DNA of 64,000 bases, from assembly GCF_021390395.1 (NCBI RefSeq), contig NZ_JAJUWT010000031.1, positions 31,712 to 95,711 on the forward strand, in the 5' to 3' direction. How positions within the stretch are numbered: position 1 is the stretch's first letter; every line of letters starts with the position of its first letter. This document shows, in pieces, positions 1 through 9,900 of the stretch. The notes under the pieces were generated by a model. It was given only the letters and a program-made list of their open reading frames with translations, made no database searches and was not told where the DNA came from. The position numbers were made by a program, and so were the translations under genes. This DNA is from Saccharothrix sp. S26. GTDB taxonomy: Bacteria > Actinomycetota > Actinomycetes > Mycobacteriales > Pseudonocardiaceae.

Positions 1-28
1 TTCCGGCAACAACTCCACCGCTTCCGCC

Positions 29-877
29 TCAGGCCGTTCGCTCGGCTGCCTCGACCGTGTTGGTCAGCAGCATCGCAATGGTCATCGGGCCCGCGCCACC
101 CGGGATCGGCGCGAGGAAACCCGCCACCTCGGCCACGTCCGGGTGAACGTCGCCCACCAGGCCGGCCTCGGTGCGCGTGATGCCGACGTCGACCACGGCG
201 GCACCGGGCTTGACCATGTCGGCGGTGATCAGGCCGGGGCTGCCGGCGCCCGCGACGACGATGTCCGCCCGCCGCACCTCGGCCGCCAGGTCCTTGGTGC
301 CGGTGTGGCACAACGTCACGGTGGCGTTCTCCGAGCGCCGGGTCAGCAGCAGCCCGATCGGCCGGCCGACCGTCACGCCGCGACCCACCACGGTGACGTT
401 CGCGCCCGACAGCGGCACGTCGTAACGGCGCAGCAGCTCGACCACGCCGCGGGGCGTGGCGGGCAGCGGGGCCTCGTCGCCGAGCACCAGCTTGCCCAGG
501 TTGACCGGGTGCAGGCCGTCACCGTCCTTGCGCGGGTCGATGCGCTCCAGGATCGGGTTCGGGTCGAGGTGCTTGGGCAGCGGCAACTGCACGATGTAAG
601 CGGTGCACGCGGGGTCGGCGTTGAGCTCGTCGATGACCTCTTCGAGCTGCGCCTGCGTGGTGTCGGCGGGCAGGTCGCGGCGGATCGACGTGATGCCGAC
701 CTTCTCGCACGCCAGGTGCTTGCCCCGCACGTACGAGTGCGAGCCCGGGTCGTCGCCGACCAGCACGGTCGCCAGCCCCGGCGTCACCCCCCGCTCGCGC
801 AACGCGCCGACCCGCGCCCGCAGGTCTTCGAAGATCGCGTCCCGGGTGGCCCTGCCGTTGAGGATCGTCGCAGTCAC
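29..877 (-). CDS. folD: bifunctional methylenetetrahydrofolate dehydrogenase / methenyltetrahydrofolate cyclohydrolase
   Basis: FolD interconverts 5,10-methylene-, methenyl- and 10-formyl-tetrahydrofolate in the cytosol with NADP(H), supplying one-carbon units. The 282-residue product has the usual family length. Visible family motifs are the N-terminal YVRGKHLACEKVGI with its catalytic Lys, the substrate loop VQLPLPKHLD, GDGLHPVNLGKL, TPRGVVELL, the nucleotide-binding VVGRGVTVGRPIGLLL, and PGGAGPMTIAMLL near the end. I chose GTG 877 over ATG 886 because a GAGAGG ribosome site sits 9 nt before the GTG but directly abuts the ATG. It follows the upstream transporter gene by 16 nt on the same strand, so they may be co-transcribed. 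Confidence 0.95.
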   Translation of the reverse strand: MTATILNGRATRDAIFEDLRARVGALRERGVTPGLATVLVGDDPGSHSYVRGKHLACEKVGITSIRRDLPADTTQAQLEEVIDELNADPACTAYIVQLPLPKHLDPNPILERIDPRKDGDGLHPVNLGKLVLGDEAPLPATPRGVVELLRRYDVPLSGANVTVVGRGVTVGRPIGLLLTRRSENATVTLCHTGTKDLAAEVRRADIVVAGAGSPGLITADMVKPGAAVVDVGITRTEAGLVGDVHPDVAEVAGFLAPIPGGAGPMTIAMLLTNTVEAAERTA

Positions 878-893
878 GTGCCTCATCCTCTCA

Positions 894-1844
894 TCACCGC
901 CGACCGGGCAGCGCGGCGACCACCACCGCGAGCAGCGTCAACGCCGTGCCGACCAACGCGAGCACGGACACCTGCCCACCTGCGGCGGGAGCGACGACGT
1001 CCACCGCGAGCGCGCCGACGAGCTGCCCGGCCACCTGGCACAGCCCGACCAGCAGCACGCCCAGCCACCGCACCGCCAGCACAGCCGAGCCGATGGTGCA
1101 GATCCCGAGCGCGCCGCCCGCGTAGAACCACGGCTCGCTCGGCGCGGTCGAGGGCAGCCCGCGCGCCGCCACGTCGATCGCGCACACGACGAGCAGCACC
1201 ACCGTCCCGGTGCCGAAGTTGATCAGCGTGGTGACGCGCGTGCTCCGCGCCGCCTCGCGCACCAGCCCGTTCACCGCCTGCTGCCAGCCCAGCCCGATCC
1301 CGGCCACCGCGGGCAGCAGCGCGAGCCACAACGCCGACGAGTCGCCCGCCTCGTCCGACACCGCCACCGCGACCGCCACCACGGCCAACGCCGCACCGGC
1401 CACCCGCGTCCAGGTCAACGGCACCCGCCCGGCCGGCCCGACCCCGGCCCGGTCCACCAGCAGGCTGCTCACCGCCTGCGCGCCCACCGCCGCCACGGTG
1501 AACACCGCCACGCCCAGCGCCGCGATCGTCAACCCCTGCGTGGACACGAAGAGCGCGCCGCAGGCCCCGCCCAGGCACTGCCACCAGCGGATCCGCCCCG
1601 CGCGCAACGACGACCACAGCCGACCCAGCCCGGCCCGCCCCGCGGCCGTCGTCGGCACGCCGAGCGCCAACAGCAGGAACCCGCCGCCGAACGACACCAG
1701 CGCGGCCAGGAACCCGTCGCCGAACGCGTGCCCCAACCCGCCGTTCAACCGCCCCTGAACCGCAAGGAACGTCCCACCGACGAACGCGAGCAACCCACCG
1801 ACCAGCCGAACCCGATCACCCAACGCGCGCTGCCTCCCGGTCAC
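894..1844 (-). CDS. DMT-superfamily transporter, DUF606/YdcZ-like
   Basis: A roughly 316-residue integral membrane protein with about ten hydrophobic segments arranged as two similar halves. The first half contains FVGGTFLAVQGRLNGGLG and the second GLVREAARSTRVTTLINFGTG, which is the duplicated five-helix pattern of the DUF606 branch of drug/metabolite transporters. The substrate cannot be inferred. The start overlaps the end of the upstream MFS gene by 29 nt, so the two transporters and folD probably form one minus-strand transcript. GTG 1844 is the longest start; a TTG some seven codons further in would remove the overlap with MFS, so the start is not certain. Confidence 0.75.
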   Translation of the reverse strand: MTGRQRALGDRVRLVGGLLAFVGGTFLAVQGRLNGGLGHAFGDGFLAALVSFGGGFLLLALGVPTTAAGRAGLGRLWSSLRAGRIRWWQCLGGACGALFVSTQGLTIAALGVAVFTVAAVGAQAVSSLLVDRAGVGPAGRVPLTWTRVAGAALAVVAVAVAVSDEAGDSSALWLALLPAVAGIGLGWQQAVNGLVREAARSTRVTTLINFGTGTVVLLVVCAIDVAARGLPSTAPSEPWFYAGGALGICTIGSAVLAVRWLGVLLVGLCQVAGQLVGALAVDVVAPAAGGQVSVLALVGTALTLLAVVVAALPGRR

Positions 1845-3024
1845 GCACCCGGCTCGCCAGCAGCGCGCCGAGCAGCGCCGCCGCCGTGCTGGCCCCGGCC
1901 GCCGCGGCCGGCCCGAAGTGGTCCAGCAGCGACCCTGCCACGGGCAGCGCCAACGCCGAACCCGCGGTGGTGAACGTCCCCATCCAGCCGAACGCCTCGG
2001 CCTTGCGGTCCTGCGGCGCGAGCCCGCTGATCCGCTGGTTGTTGGCCGCGATGGCGGGCGCGATCGCCATGCCGCCCACCCCCAGCACCGAGCCGATCAA
2101 CCACGCCGACGACGGGTCCGTCACCGGCGGCAGCACCAGCACCAGGGGTGCGACGCCCAGGGCCATCAACAGCATCCGCCGGGTGAACCTGGCCTGCCCG
2201 GCGAGCCCGCCCGCGATCAGCCCGCCGACCACGGACCCGATGCCCCACACGGCCGTCAGCACACCGGCCATCGCGGGTGTGCCCAGGTCGCGCGCCCACG
2301 CGATGATCACCATGTCGATCGACACCAGCGACGCCACCAGGAACAGCGCCGTCAGCAACGCCAGGACCAGCGAACCGTCCCGCAGCAGCGTCCGCCCGCC
2401 GGGCGCGACCTCCCGCTCCTGCGGCCGGTCCACCCCCGCCCGGCGCAACGCACCGCCGAACCCCACCGCGCCCAGCACGGCCAGCGCACCGCACAGCCAC
2501 AGCGCGACCTGCGCGTTCCACACCGCCACCACGGTCGCCGCCAGCGCCGGCCCGACGACGTACATGACCTCCTGCATCGACGCCTCGACGGTGAACACCG
2601 CCGACTGCGCGGGCCCCGTCGCCAACCGGGGGAAGCTCGCCCGGCTCATCGCCGTCACCGGCGGCGTGGACAGCCCGGTCAGGAACCCCACCACCACCGC
2701 CACCGGCCACGCCCCACCGGGCAGGACGGCGGGCAGCAGGCCGAGGACGGCGATGCCCACGCCGTAACCCGCCGACGTGACCAGCAGCAACCGGCCCGCC
2801 GGGCTGCGGTCCGCCGCACGTCCCCGCAACGGCCCCGCCACGCCCATGCCCAGCGTCAACGCGCCGCCGACCACGCCCGCGAGCGCGTACGACCCGGTCC
2901 ACCCGGCTATCAGGAACGACACCGCCAGCGGTGTGGCCGGCAGGTGGATGCGGCCGATCATCGACCACAGCAGCAGCCAGGGCAGGTGCGGTATCGCGGC
3001 GAGTTCCCGGTACGGACGGAGCAC
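1816..3024 (-). CDS. MFS transporter
   Basis: A 402-residue protein with twelve predicted membrane segments. The RGRAADRSPAGRLLL loop after the second or third segment is the typical MFS motif A position, with a second, weaker version in the second half (RISGLAPQDRKAEAFGW). Many actinobacterial homologues are annotated as drug or sugar efflux carriers, but nothing here identifies a substrate. It starts with GTG and is divergent from the toxin cluster that begins at 3134; the 109-bp gap between them must carry both promoters. Confidence 0.8.
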   Translation of the reverse strand: MLRPYRELAAIPHLPWLLLWSMIGRIHLPATPLAVSFLIAGWTGSYALAGVVGGALTLGMGVAGPLRGRAADRSPAGRLLLVTSAGYGVGIAVLGLLPAVLPGGAWPVAVVVGFLTGLSTPPVTAMSRASFPRLATGPAQSAVFTVEASMQEVMYVVGPALAATVVAVWNAQVALWLCGALAVLGAVGFGGALRRAGVDRPQEREVAPGGRTLLRDGSLVLALLTALFLVASLVSIDMVIIAWARDLGTPAMAGVLTAVWGIGSVVGGLIAGGLAGQARFTRRMLLMALGVAPLVLVLPPVTDPSSAWLIGSVLGVGGMAIAPAIAANNQRISGLAPQDRKAEAFGWMGTFTTAGSALALPVAGSLLDHFGPAAAAGASTAAALLGALLASRVRDREAARVG

Positions 3025-3133
3025 GCTGACACTCTGCCTGGGCGCACCGGCGAACCGATGCCGAATTTCGGTGGGAACCCGCGGGGCTCCGTTAGCGTCA
3101 GCACCTCTGGAGAGCGCTCACGAGGGGACCGCT

Positions 3134-3637
3134 GTGACCGATCCGACAGGACGACGGGCCGAGCTGGAGGCGCGGAACGCGGCCATGCGCGAGCAGGTCG
3201 ACTCCCTCTTGGCCGAGCTGAAGGACAAGACCGCGCAGCTGCGCGAGACCCAGGCGCAGGCCATGGCGATCACGGCGACCGCGGTGTCCAAGGACGGCGC
3301 GGTCCGCGCCACCGTCGACTCGGCGGGCGCGCTGACGTCGCTGGAGTTCTCCGCGAACGCCTTCGAGCGCACCACCCCGGACAAGCTGGCGCGACTGGCC
3401 ACCGAGACCGTGCGGCAGGCCGTGGCGCAGGCGCGGACCCGGCTGAACGAGGTCCTCGCGCCCGCTCAGCAGGGGCCGAGCATCGACCTGTCGGAGATGC
3501 TGCCCGGCGTGCCGTCGTTGGCCGACCTCATCCCCCAACCGCCCGCGGTGCCGGAGCCGTCGACGCGTCCGCGCCGGCCCGCGCCGCCCTCCGACGATGA
3601 CGACGGCGACAGCATCATGGACAGGAGTGGCTGGTGA
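3134..3637 (+). CDS. YbaB/EbfC-like protein, first gene of toxin cluster
   Basis: A 167-residue protein. Residues 1-45 form a charged amphipathic helix (RRAELEARNAAMREQVDSLL), followed by a YbaB/EbfC-type domain with the characteristic VSKDGAVRATVDSAGALTSL. The tail is Pro-rich and acidic. Such YbaB-like genes commonly precede WXG100 genes in actinobacterial type VII secretion loci; whether they bind DNA or act as secretion partners is not settled. The frame is open further upstream, but GTG 3134 is preferred because GAGGGG lies just before it and the YbaB homology begins there. It overlaps the next gene by 4 nt (GTGA), which implies coupled translation. Confidence 0.75.
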   Translation: MTDPTGRRAELEARNAAMREQVDSLLAELKDKTAQLRETQAQAMAITATAVSKDGAVRATVDSAGALTSLEFSANAFERTTPDKLARLATETVRQAVAQARTRLNEVLAPAQQGPSIDLSEMLPGVPSLADLIPQPPAVPEPSTRPRRPAPPSDDDDGDSIMDRSGW

Positions 3638-3945
3638 GCGGCTTCGACGTCAGCGTGTCGGGCCTGCGCAGGGGCGCGGGCCAGTTCGGCGCGGCCGGTG
3701 ACGCGCTGGACGGCGTGTTGCAGGCGTTGAACTCGGCGTTGCAGGCCGAGGGGCAGTGCTGGGGCGGCGACGAGTCCGGGCAGGCGTTCGCCAAGCAGTA
3801 CGTGCCGAACTCGCAGGCGACGTTGGAGGCCTTCGGCAACCTCGCCCGGGCCTTGGCCGACATCCGCACCGGCGTGGAGCAGACCGCCGATGCCTACGAG
3901 GGTTCCGACCAGGGCAACGCGACCGGGATCTCCCGGACTTACTGA
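3634..3945 (+). CDS. WXG100-like type VII secretion protein
   Basis: A 103-residue, almost entirely helical protein, the usual size for ESAT-6/WXG100 proteins. The hairpin turn CWGGDESGQAFAKQY matches the W-G-x-(D/E) turn of the family, and the C-terminal helix is followed by a short tail with Y-E-G-S. Proteins of this kind dimerise with a partner and mark substrates for ESX-type export. GTG 3634 overlaps the preceding stop codon and AGGAG lies upstream. The next gene begins 11 nt after its stop, so it is the probable secretion partner of the N-terminal helical region of the TNT protein. Confidence 0.8.
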   Translation: MSGFDVSVSGLRRGAGQFGAAGDALDGVLQALNSALQAEGQCWGGDESGQAFAKQYVPNSQATLEAFGNLARALADIRTGVEQTADAYEGSDQGNATGISRTY

Positions 3946-3956
3946 GGGGCACTGCG

Positions 3957-6900
3957 GTGGGCATCGAGATCCCGAGCGAGGTCACGTGGCTCTTCCCGAT
4001 CGTGGTCGGGCAGAGCTGGCCGGAGGGTGACGAGACGGCGCTGCGGCGGATGGCCGACGCCTACCGCACGGCCGCGCAGGGCGTGAAGTCGGTCATCGAC
4101 GACGGCAACGGCGCGGCGTCGACCGTGTACGCGAGCCAGACCGGCGAGGCCGTCAAGGCGTTCGAGGAGTACTGGAAGAAGTTCGCCGACGGCGACGACT
4201 CGTACCTGCCGAAGCTGCAGAAGATCTGCGAGCAGCTGGCCGAGAGCTGCGACAACACCGCGTTGGAGGTGGAGTACACCAAGCTGTCGATCATCGCGTC
4301 GCTGATCGCGCTGGCGATCGAGATCGCCGCGCTGATCGCCGCGGCGTTCGGCACGTTCGGCGCGTCGACGGCGGGCATCCCGATCGCGCAGCAGGCGACG
4401 CGGCTGATCGTGCAGTTCACGTTCCGGCAGTTGATCATCGCGATCCTCAAGGAGGTCGCGATCTCGGTCGGCATCGACGCGGCCATCCAGGCGGTGCAGG
4501 TGGCGCGCGGCGACCGCGAGTCGTGGGACTGGGGCAAGACGACCGAGGCGGCGGTCTCCGGCGCGGTGTCCGGTCTGGTCGGCGGCGTGTCGGGCGGGCT
4601 GAAGTTCGAGGGCGGCGGGCTGGCCGGGCAGGTGGCCGCCGGCGCGACGCGGGGTGCGGTCGAGGGCGCGGTGTCCACGGTGGGCACGGCGGCGGTGATG
4701 GGGCAGGACATCTCGGCGCGCGACGTGCTGATGGGCGCGTCGGCGGGCGCGGTGTCCGGCGGGATCGGCGGGGCGAAGGACGGCATCTCCGTCGAGCCGC
4801 CGCGGATCAACCCCGGCGGCCCGGACGGCGGACCGCCCAACCTCGGACCTGCGCCGGGCGGCGTTCCCGGTGGTGCGCCGGGCGGGGTGCCCGGTGGCGC
4901 GACGCCCGCCGGTCCGCCGGTGAGCCGTGACGGCTTGAACCGCCCGCCCGCGGGCACGACGGCGGCGTCGTCGGTGGCCGCGCCGCCCGCGCCGGGGCCC
5001 AGGGTCAGCGCGCCGCCTTCGGTCGGCGGGGACTCTTCGCCGGGCGGGTCGTCGTCCCCCGCGGCTCCTTCGACCTTCGGCGGGGCACCTGGTGGCACGA
5101 CCGGTGGGCGCGGCGGTGCTTCGGTGCCGACGTCGCCGGTCGGTGGTGGGGCCGGGCCGTCCATCGGCAGCCGGTTGGGCACGGCTCCCAGCGCTCCGAC
5201 CCCGGCCGCCGCTCCCGGTGGCGCGGCACCTGCCGCGACTCCGGGCGGTTCCGCCGCGCGGCCGCCCGGCGGGATGCCGGCCGGCGGGCCGGTGCCGGGC
5301 GGGGCGTCGTTCATCCCTGGTCCGGCCGGTTCGCCGACCGGGGCCGGCACTGCCTCCCCCGCCGCCGGCGCGACGCCCCAGGGTGGGCCTGGTCTCCGGC
5401 CGGGCGGCGGGATGCCGACTTCGATGCCCGGTGGAGCGGCTGCGGGTGGGGCTGTCCCGGGCGGAGCCTCGTTCGGTGGCAGCACCGCCGGCCCCGCCCA
5501 CGGCGGAACGGCGGCCGGTGGGCCGACGCCTGGCGGGTCGCTGCCCGGTGGCCCCACGCACGGCGGAACGGTGACCGGTGGGCCGACGCCCGGCGGATCG
5601 ACCCCTGGCGGGTCGCTGCCCGGTGGATCCGCTCACGGTGGGTCGACGCCCGGTGGGTCGACGCCTGGCGGACCGACGCCCGGTGGGTCGCTGCCCGGTG
5701 GGTCGACGCCGGGCGGGTCGACGCCTGGTGGACTGACGCCCGGTGGGCCTACGCCTGGCACAGGTGTGCCGGGCAGCGGTGCCACGCCTGGTGGTTCGGT
5801 GCCTGGTGCTTCGCCGCTTGGTGGCCCGACGCCCGGTGGTGCGGTGCCGGGAACCGGTGTGCCCGGCGGACCGGTGTCCGGTGGGGCTGTGCCTGGCGGT
5901 GGGGTTCCCGGTGGTGCGCCCGTTGGCGGGCCGGTGCCGGGTGGTGCGCCCGTGGGCGGGACTGCCGGTGGGCCGGTGGCGGGCGGTGTGATCCCCGGTG
6001 GGATGCCGGTCGGTGGCGCGGCTCCGGGCGGGCCGGCGGCCGGTTCCGCACCGGTGAGCGGTTCGACGCCGGGAGCCGCGCACCCGGCTGCCGGCGGGAA
6101 CGGTCCGGCACCGGCGGCTGGGACTCCGGCGGCCGGGGCTCCGATCGCCGGCGCGGCTGGTGGTGCGCCGGCCGGTGGTGGTGCGCCGGGTGGACGCGGG
6201 CCGGTCGCGCCTGCGGCCAACGGGTTCGCGCCCGAGGCGTCTGCCTCTCCGCCCGCTCGGAACGACGCCGTGGCGGCCAGTTCCCTGACCGGGATGCCGG
6301 TCGAGTCGTTGCCGGCGACCGGTCCCGTCACGATGCCTGAACAACGCGGCCCCGCGGCGCCGCACACCCCGATGCCCCAGCCGGGCTCCTTCGGGCCTCA
6401 GCCCGGCGGGTTCGGACCGCAGCCGGGCAGTTCCGCGCCGGTCCGGCCCGACGCTGCGGCACCGGCACGTGCGCCGGAACCCGCCGCACGCCCCGTCGCA
6501 GCGCCGCCCACGGCCCCGATCCGCACCGACGGGCCCGCACCGGCGGCCCGGGGCGGTGACAGCCCGACGCCGTCCGTCGACAGCCCCGCGGCCGACGGGC
6601 CCAAGCCGGACGGCACGCCGACCGACGGCACGCCGACCGACAGCACGCCGACCGACAGCACGCCGCCAGTGGACGGCCCTGACGGCACCGACGGCCCGGA
6701 CACGCCGGACCGCCCGGAGACCCCGTCGGACCTGGTCGGCGAGCCGGGTGACGAGCACTCACCGGCGTCCAGCCACGAGTGGCCCGCCGAGACCCCCACC
6801 GACGCGACCGCCGACACCGGCACGACCGCCGACACCGACCCGTTCCCCCACAAGAACGTCTGGAACCAGCCCGCGGGCGTCGTGCCCGGCTTCTCCCACG

Positions 6901-9900
6901 ACGGCGACTACGTCTCCGTCCACGAGAGCACCGGCCCCACCGACCAGTCCGTCGGCACGTACGACCAGCGCGCCGCCGCCCTCATCGAGCCGACCTACCA
7001 GCCCTACGGCCCGTACGGCGACTACCAGTCGTTCCGCGACGCCCACTCCAAGCCCGACGGCAGCATCGCCTGGCCGCCGAACCAGGGCGCGGACGGCCCG
7101 CGGGTGGTGGTGGAGCTGCCCGCCGGCACCGTGCTGGACCGGTTCGGCAGCCCCAACGGCGACTTCCTGTCCCCGTTGCGCCCGGACGGCCAGGCGTACG
7201 GGTTCGGCGAGCGCGCGATCATGCCGGACAGCCTCGGCAAGGGCTACCACGTCTACGTCCTGGACGCCCCGCTGACCGTCGAGCTGGCCCCGGTCGCGCC
7301 CGCGTTCGACCAGAACGGTGGCGCGCGCCAGCTCCAGCCGGTCCTCGACGCGGCCCTCGCGGACCCGAACACGGGCCAGATGAGCGTCCAGCGCCTGATC
7401 GACCTGGGCGTGCTGCACGAGGTGGACGTGCCACCGGCCGACGGCCGCGTGCTGCCGCCCGACTTCGGCACGTTCGACCGCGACGGCAACGTCCGCACCC
7501 CGGACCCGGTCACCGTGGCCGAGGCGCGCAACGGCGCGTTCGACGACTACACCCCGGCCGACCCGCCCGCGAGCCTGACGCCCAACCCCGACCTCGGCCC
7601 GGTCGCGCACCAGGGACCGATCCCGATCGGCGAGGTGTCCCAGCGCGTCGACCAGGCGATCCGCAACAGCCAGGTCACCGACGCGGGCGTCGCGCTGCAC
7701 ACCGAGGACCGCCTGCGCGACCTGTCGAGCCGCATCCCGGCCACCGACGGCCACGCCGTGCTGGACATCCACACCGACGGCGACGGCGTCCGCATCGGCG
7801 ACACCCACTACACCCGCGCCGAGCTGGTCGAGCTGATCGGCAACCACCCCGACCTCGCCGACCGCACGATCGTGCTCGTCGGCTGCGACGCGGGCGCGGG
7901 CGGTGAGAACAGCCTGGCCGCGCACGTCGCCCGGGAGACCGGCCAGCGGGTCATCGCGCCGGACAACCTGGCCTGGTCCGACCGCGACGGCAACCTCTAC
8001 AGCAGCTCACCCGACCCGTCCGGTGGGCCGAAGCTCCCGCCGGACGGCGGCTGGCACGCGTTCGAGCCCGACGGCACGCACGCGCCCGTCGGCGAGCACG
8101 GCATGCCGCCCGGCCACGAGCCCAAGGGCGACCTGGCGACCGACGGCCAGGAGCACCGCGGCCGGCTCGACATCGAGCCGCAGGTCCAGCAGCCGTGGAC
8201 GGCTCCCGAGACCACGCACGAGCAGCACGTCCGGCTGCGCGACGACCAGTCGTTCTTCCGCGGCGGCCAGGACCTGCCCGCCGACACCCGGATCACGATC
8301 CGCGGCGAGGACGGCCAGGTCCGCACGGTCGTGCACGTGGACGCCGACGGCAAGGTCCACGTCGACGCCATCGCGCCCAACACCCGCCACGGCGACAACC
8401 CCGAGGTCCGCCACCCCGCGCCGAACGCCCACTACCGCGTCGAGCTCGGCCACCGGCACGACGTCTTCGTCGCCAACGCCGACGGCACCCGCCAGACCAC
8501 CCAGGACACCATCAAGATCGGCGACCGGGTCGTCGCGATCGACCGCGCGGTGATCATCGAGCCGATCCCCGAGCCCGCCAACGGCCGCCTGACCGTCGAC
8601 CGGGACCACCCGCTGGCCCCGCGCCCGGACGAGGCGTTCACCGCGCGCACCGACCTCCCGCCGAACACGCGGATGGAGGTCCACGACACCGACGGCACCT
8701 ACCGCGGCACGGTCCAGACCGACGCCGACGGCAAGCCGAGGTGGGTGGCCGCACCGGACTACCTGTCCACCGACGTGCGCAACCCGGAGGTCCAGCACAC
8801 CTCGCAGGGCACGAACTACAACATCGACCGCGGCCCGCTGCACCAGGAGTTCACCACCGACGCCCACGGCCACCCGCAGCACGCCGTCGAGCGCACCGAG
8901 CCGCCCACCACCAGGCAGCACCCGGTCACCGGCGTGGGGCAGGGCGAGCCGTTCAGCCGTCCCGGCCAGGTGCACGACCCGAGCACCGAGTACCTGGTCA
9001 CCGACGAGCACGGCCAGCGCCGCGGCCGGTTCCTCACCGACGAGTCGGGCCACGTGGTCTTCGAGGACACCCACTCGGGCCAGCGCAGCCGGGTCAACGC
9101 CGAGATCACCCACGCCCCGCCGACCGCCCAGGTCACCTCCGACGGCTTCTACGGCCTCGGCAAGGCCCTCAACCCGACCCAGACCTGGCCGACGCCCGCC
9201 AACGGCGAGGTGAAGCTGGCCGTGCAGCGGACGAAGACCGACGACGGGTACGCGTACTCGGTGAAGGTCGTCAGCGGCGACACCAGCGGCTGGACGCCGG
9301 AGCAGCGCGCCGCGGCCACCCGCCCGTTCAGCAACGCCGACCCGTTCGCCGCCCGCCCCGACCTGCCGCCGAACACCCGGTTCGTGCTGGACGACCACAA
9401 GAAGCAGGGCTACGGCACGTTCCAGACCGGGCCGGACGGCACGACCTCGCACGTGCACACGTTCCGGCCGTTCAGCCCGGACCTGAACAACCCGCTGCCC
9501 AACGCGGTGCTGGTCGCCGACAACGACGCGTGGCGCGGTCGCACGAACGGCGACGGCGACACGGTCGCCACGACCGGTCGGCCGGACCTGAGGTCCGGCG
9601 GCGCGATCCGGCGCGACGGCGGCGCGCAGTTGGAGGTGGGCAACCACGGCGAGGTCGACGCGGACGGCAAGAAGCTCTCCGACGGCGGCCACCACCAGGG
9701 CAACGAGACCGGCGGGCCCGGCGAGGCGGCGAACCAGTCGAGCCAGCAGCGCGACCAGAACCAGGGCAACGGGCGCCCGGCGTTCGTGACCGCCGAGACG
9801 TGGCACCGCATGGAGCGGGACCGCGCGAAGTTCCTGAGGTCCGGCGGTACGGTCGAGATGATCGACACGTTCGCCCTGCGCGACCCGCTCCAGCGCCACC

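Noticed and set aside
3756..3956. Extending the TNT toxin gene upstream to 3756.
   Set aside because: This would overlap most of the WXG100-like gene in another frame; GTG 3957 has a good ribosome site and begins the helical domain.
5520..5760. A regular repeat that might suggest a CRISPR-like array.
   Set aside because: Units are only 9-15 bp, in frame and encode Gly-Pro-Ser/Thr repeats of the TNT toxin; there are no spacers or cas genes.
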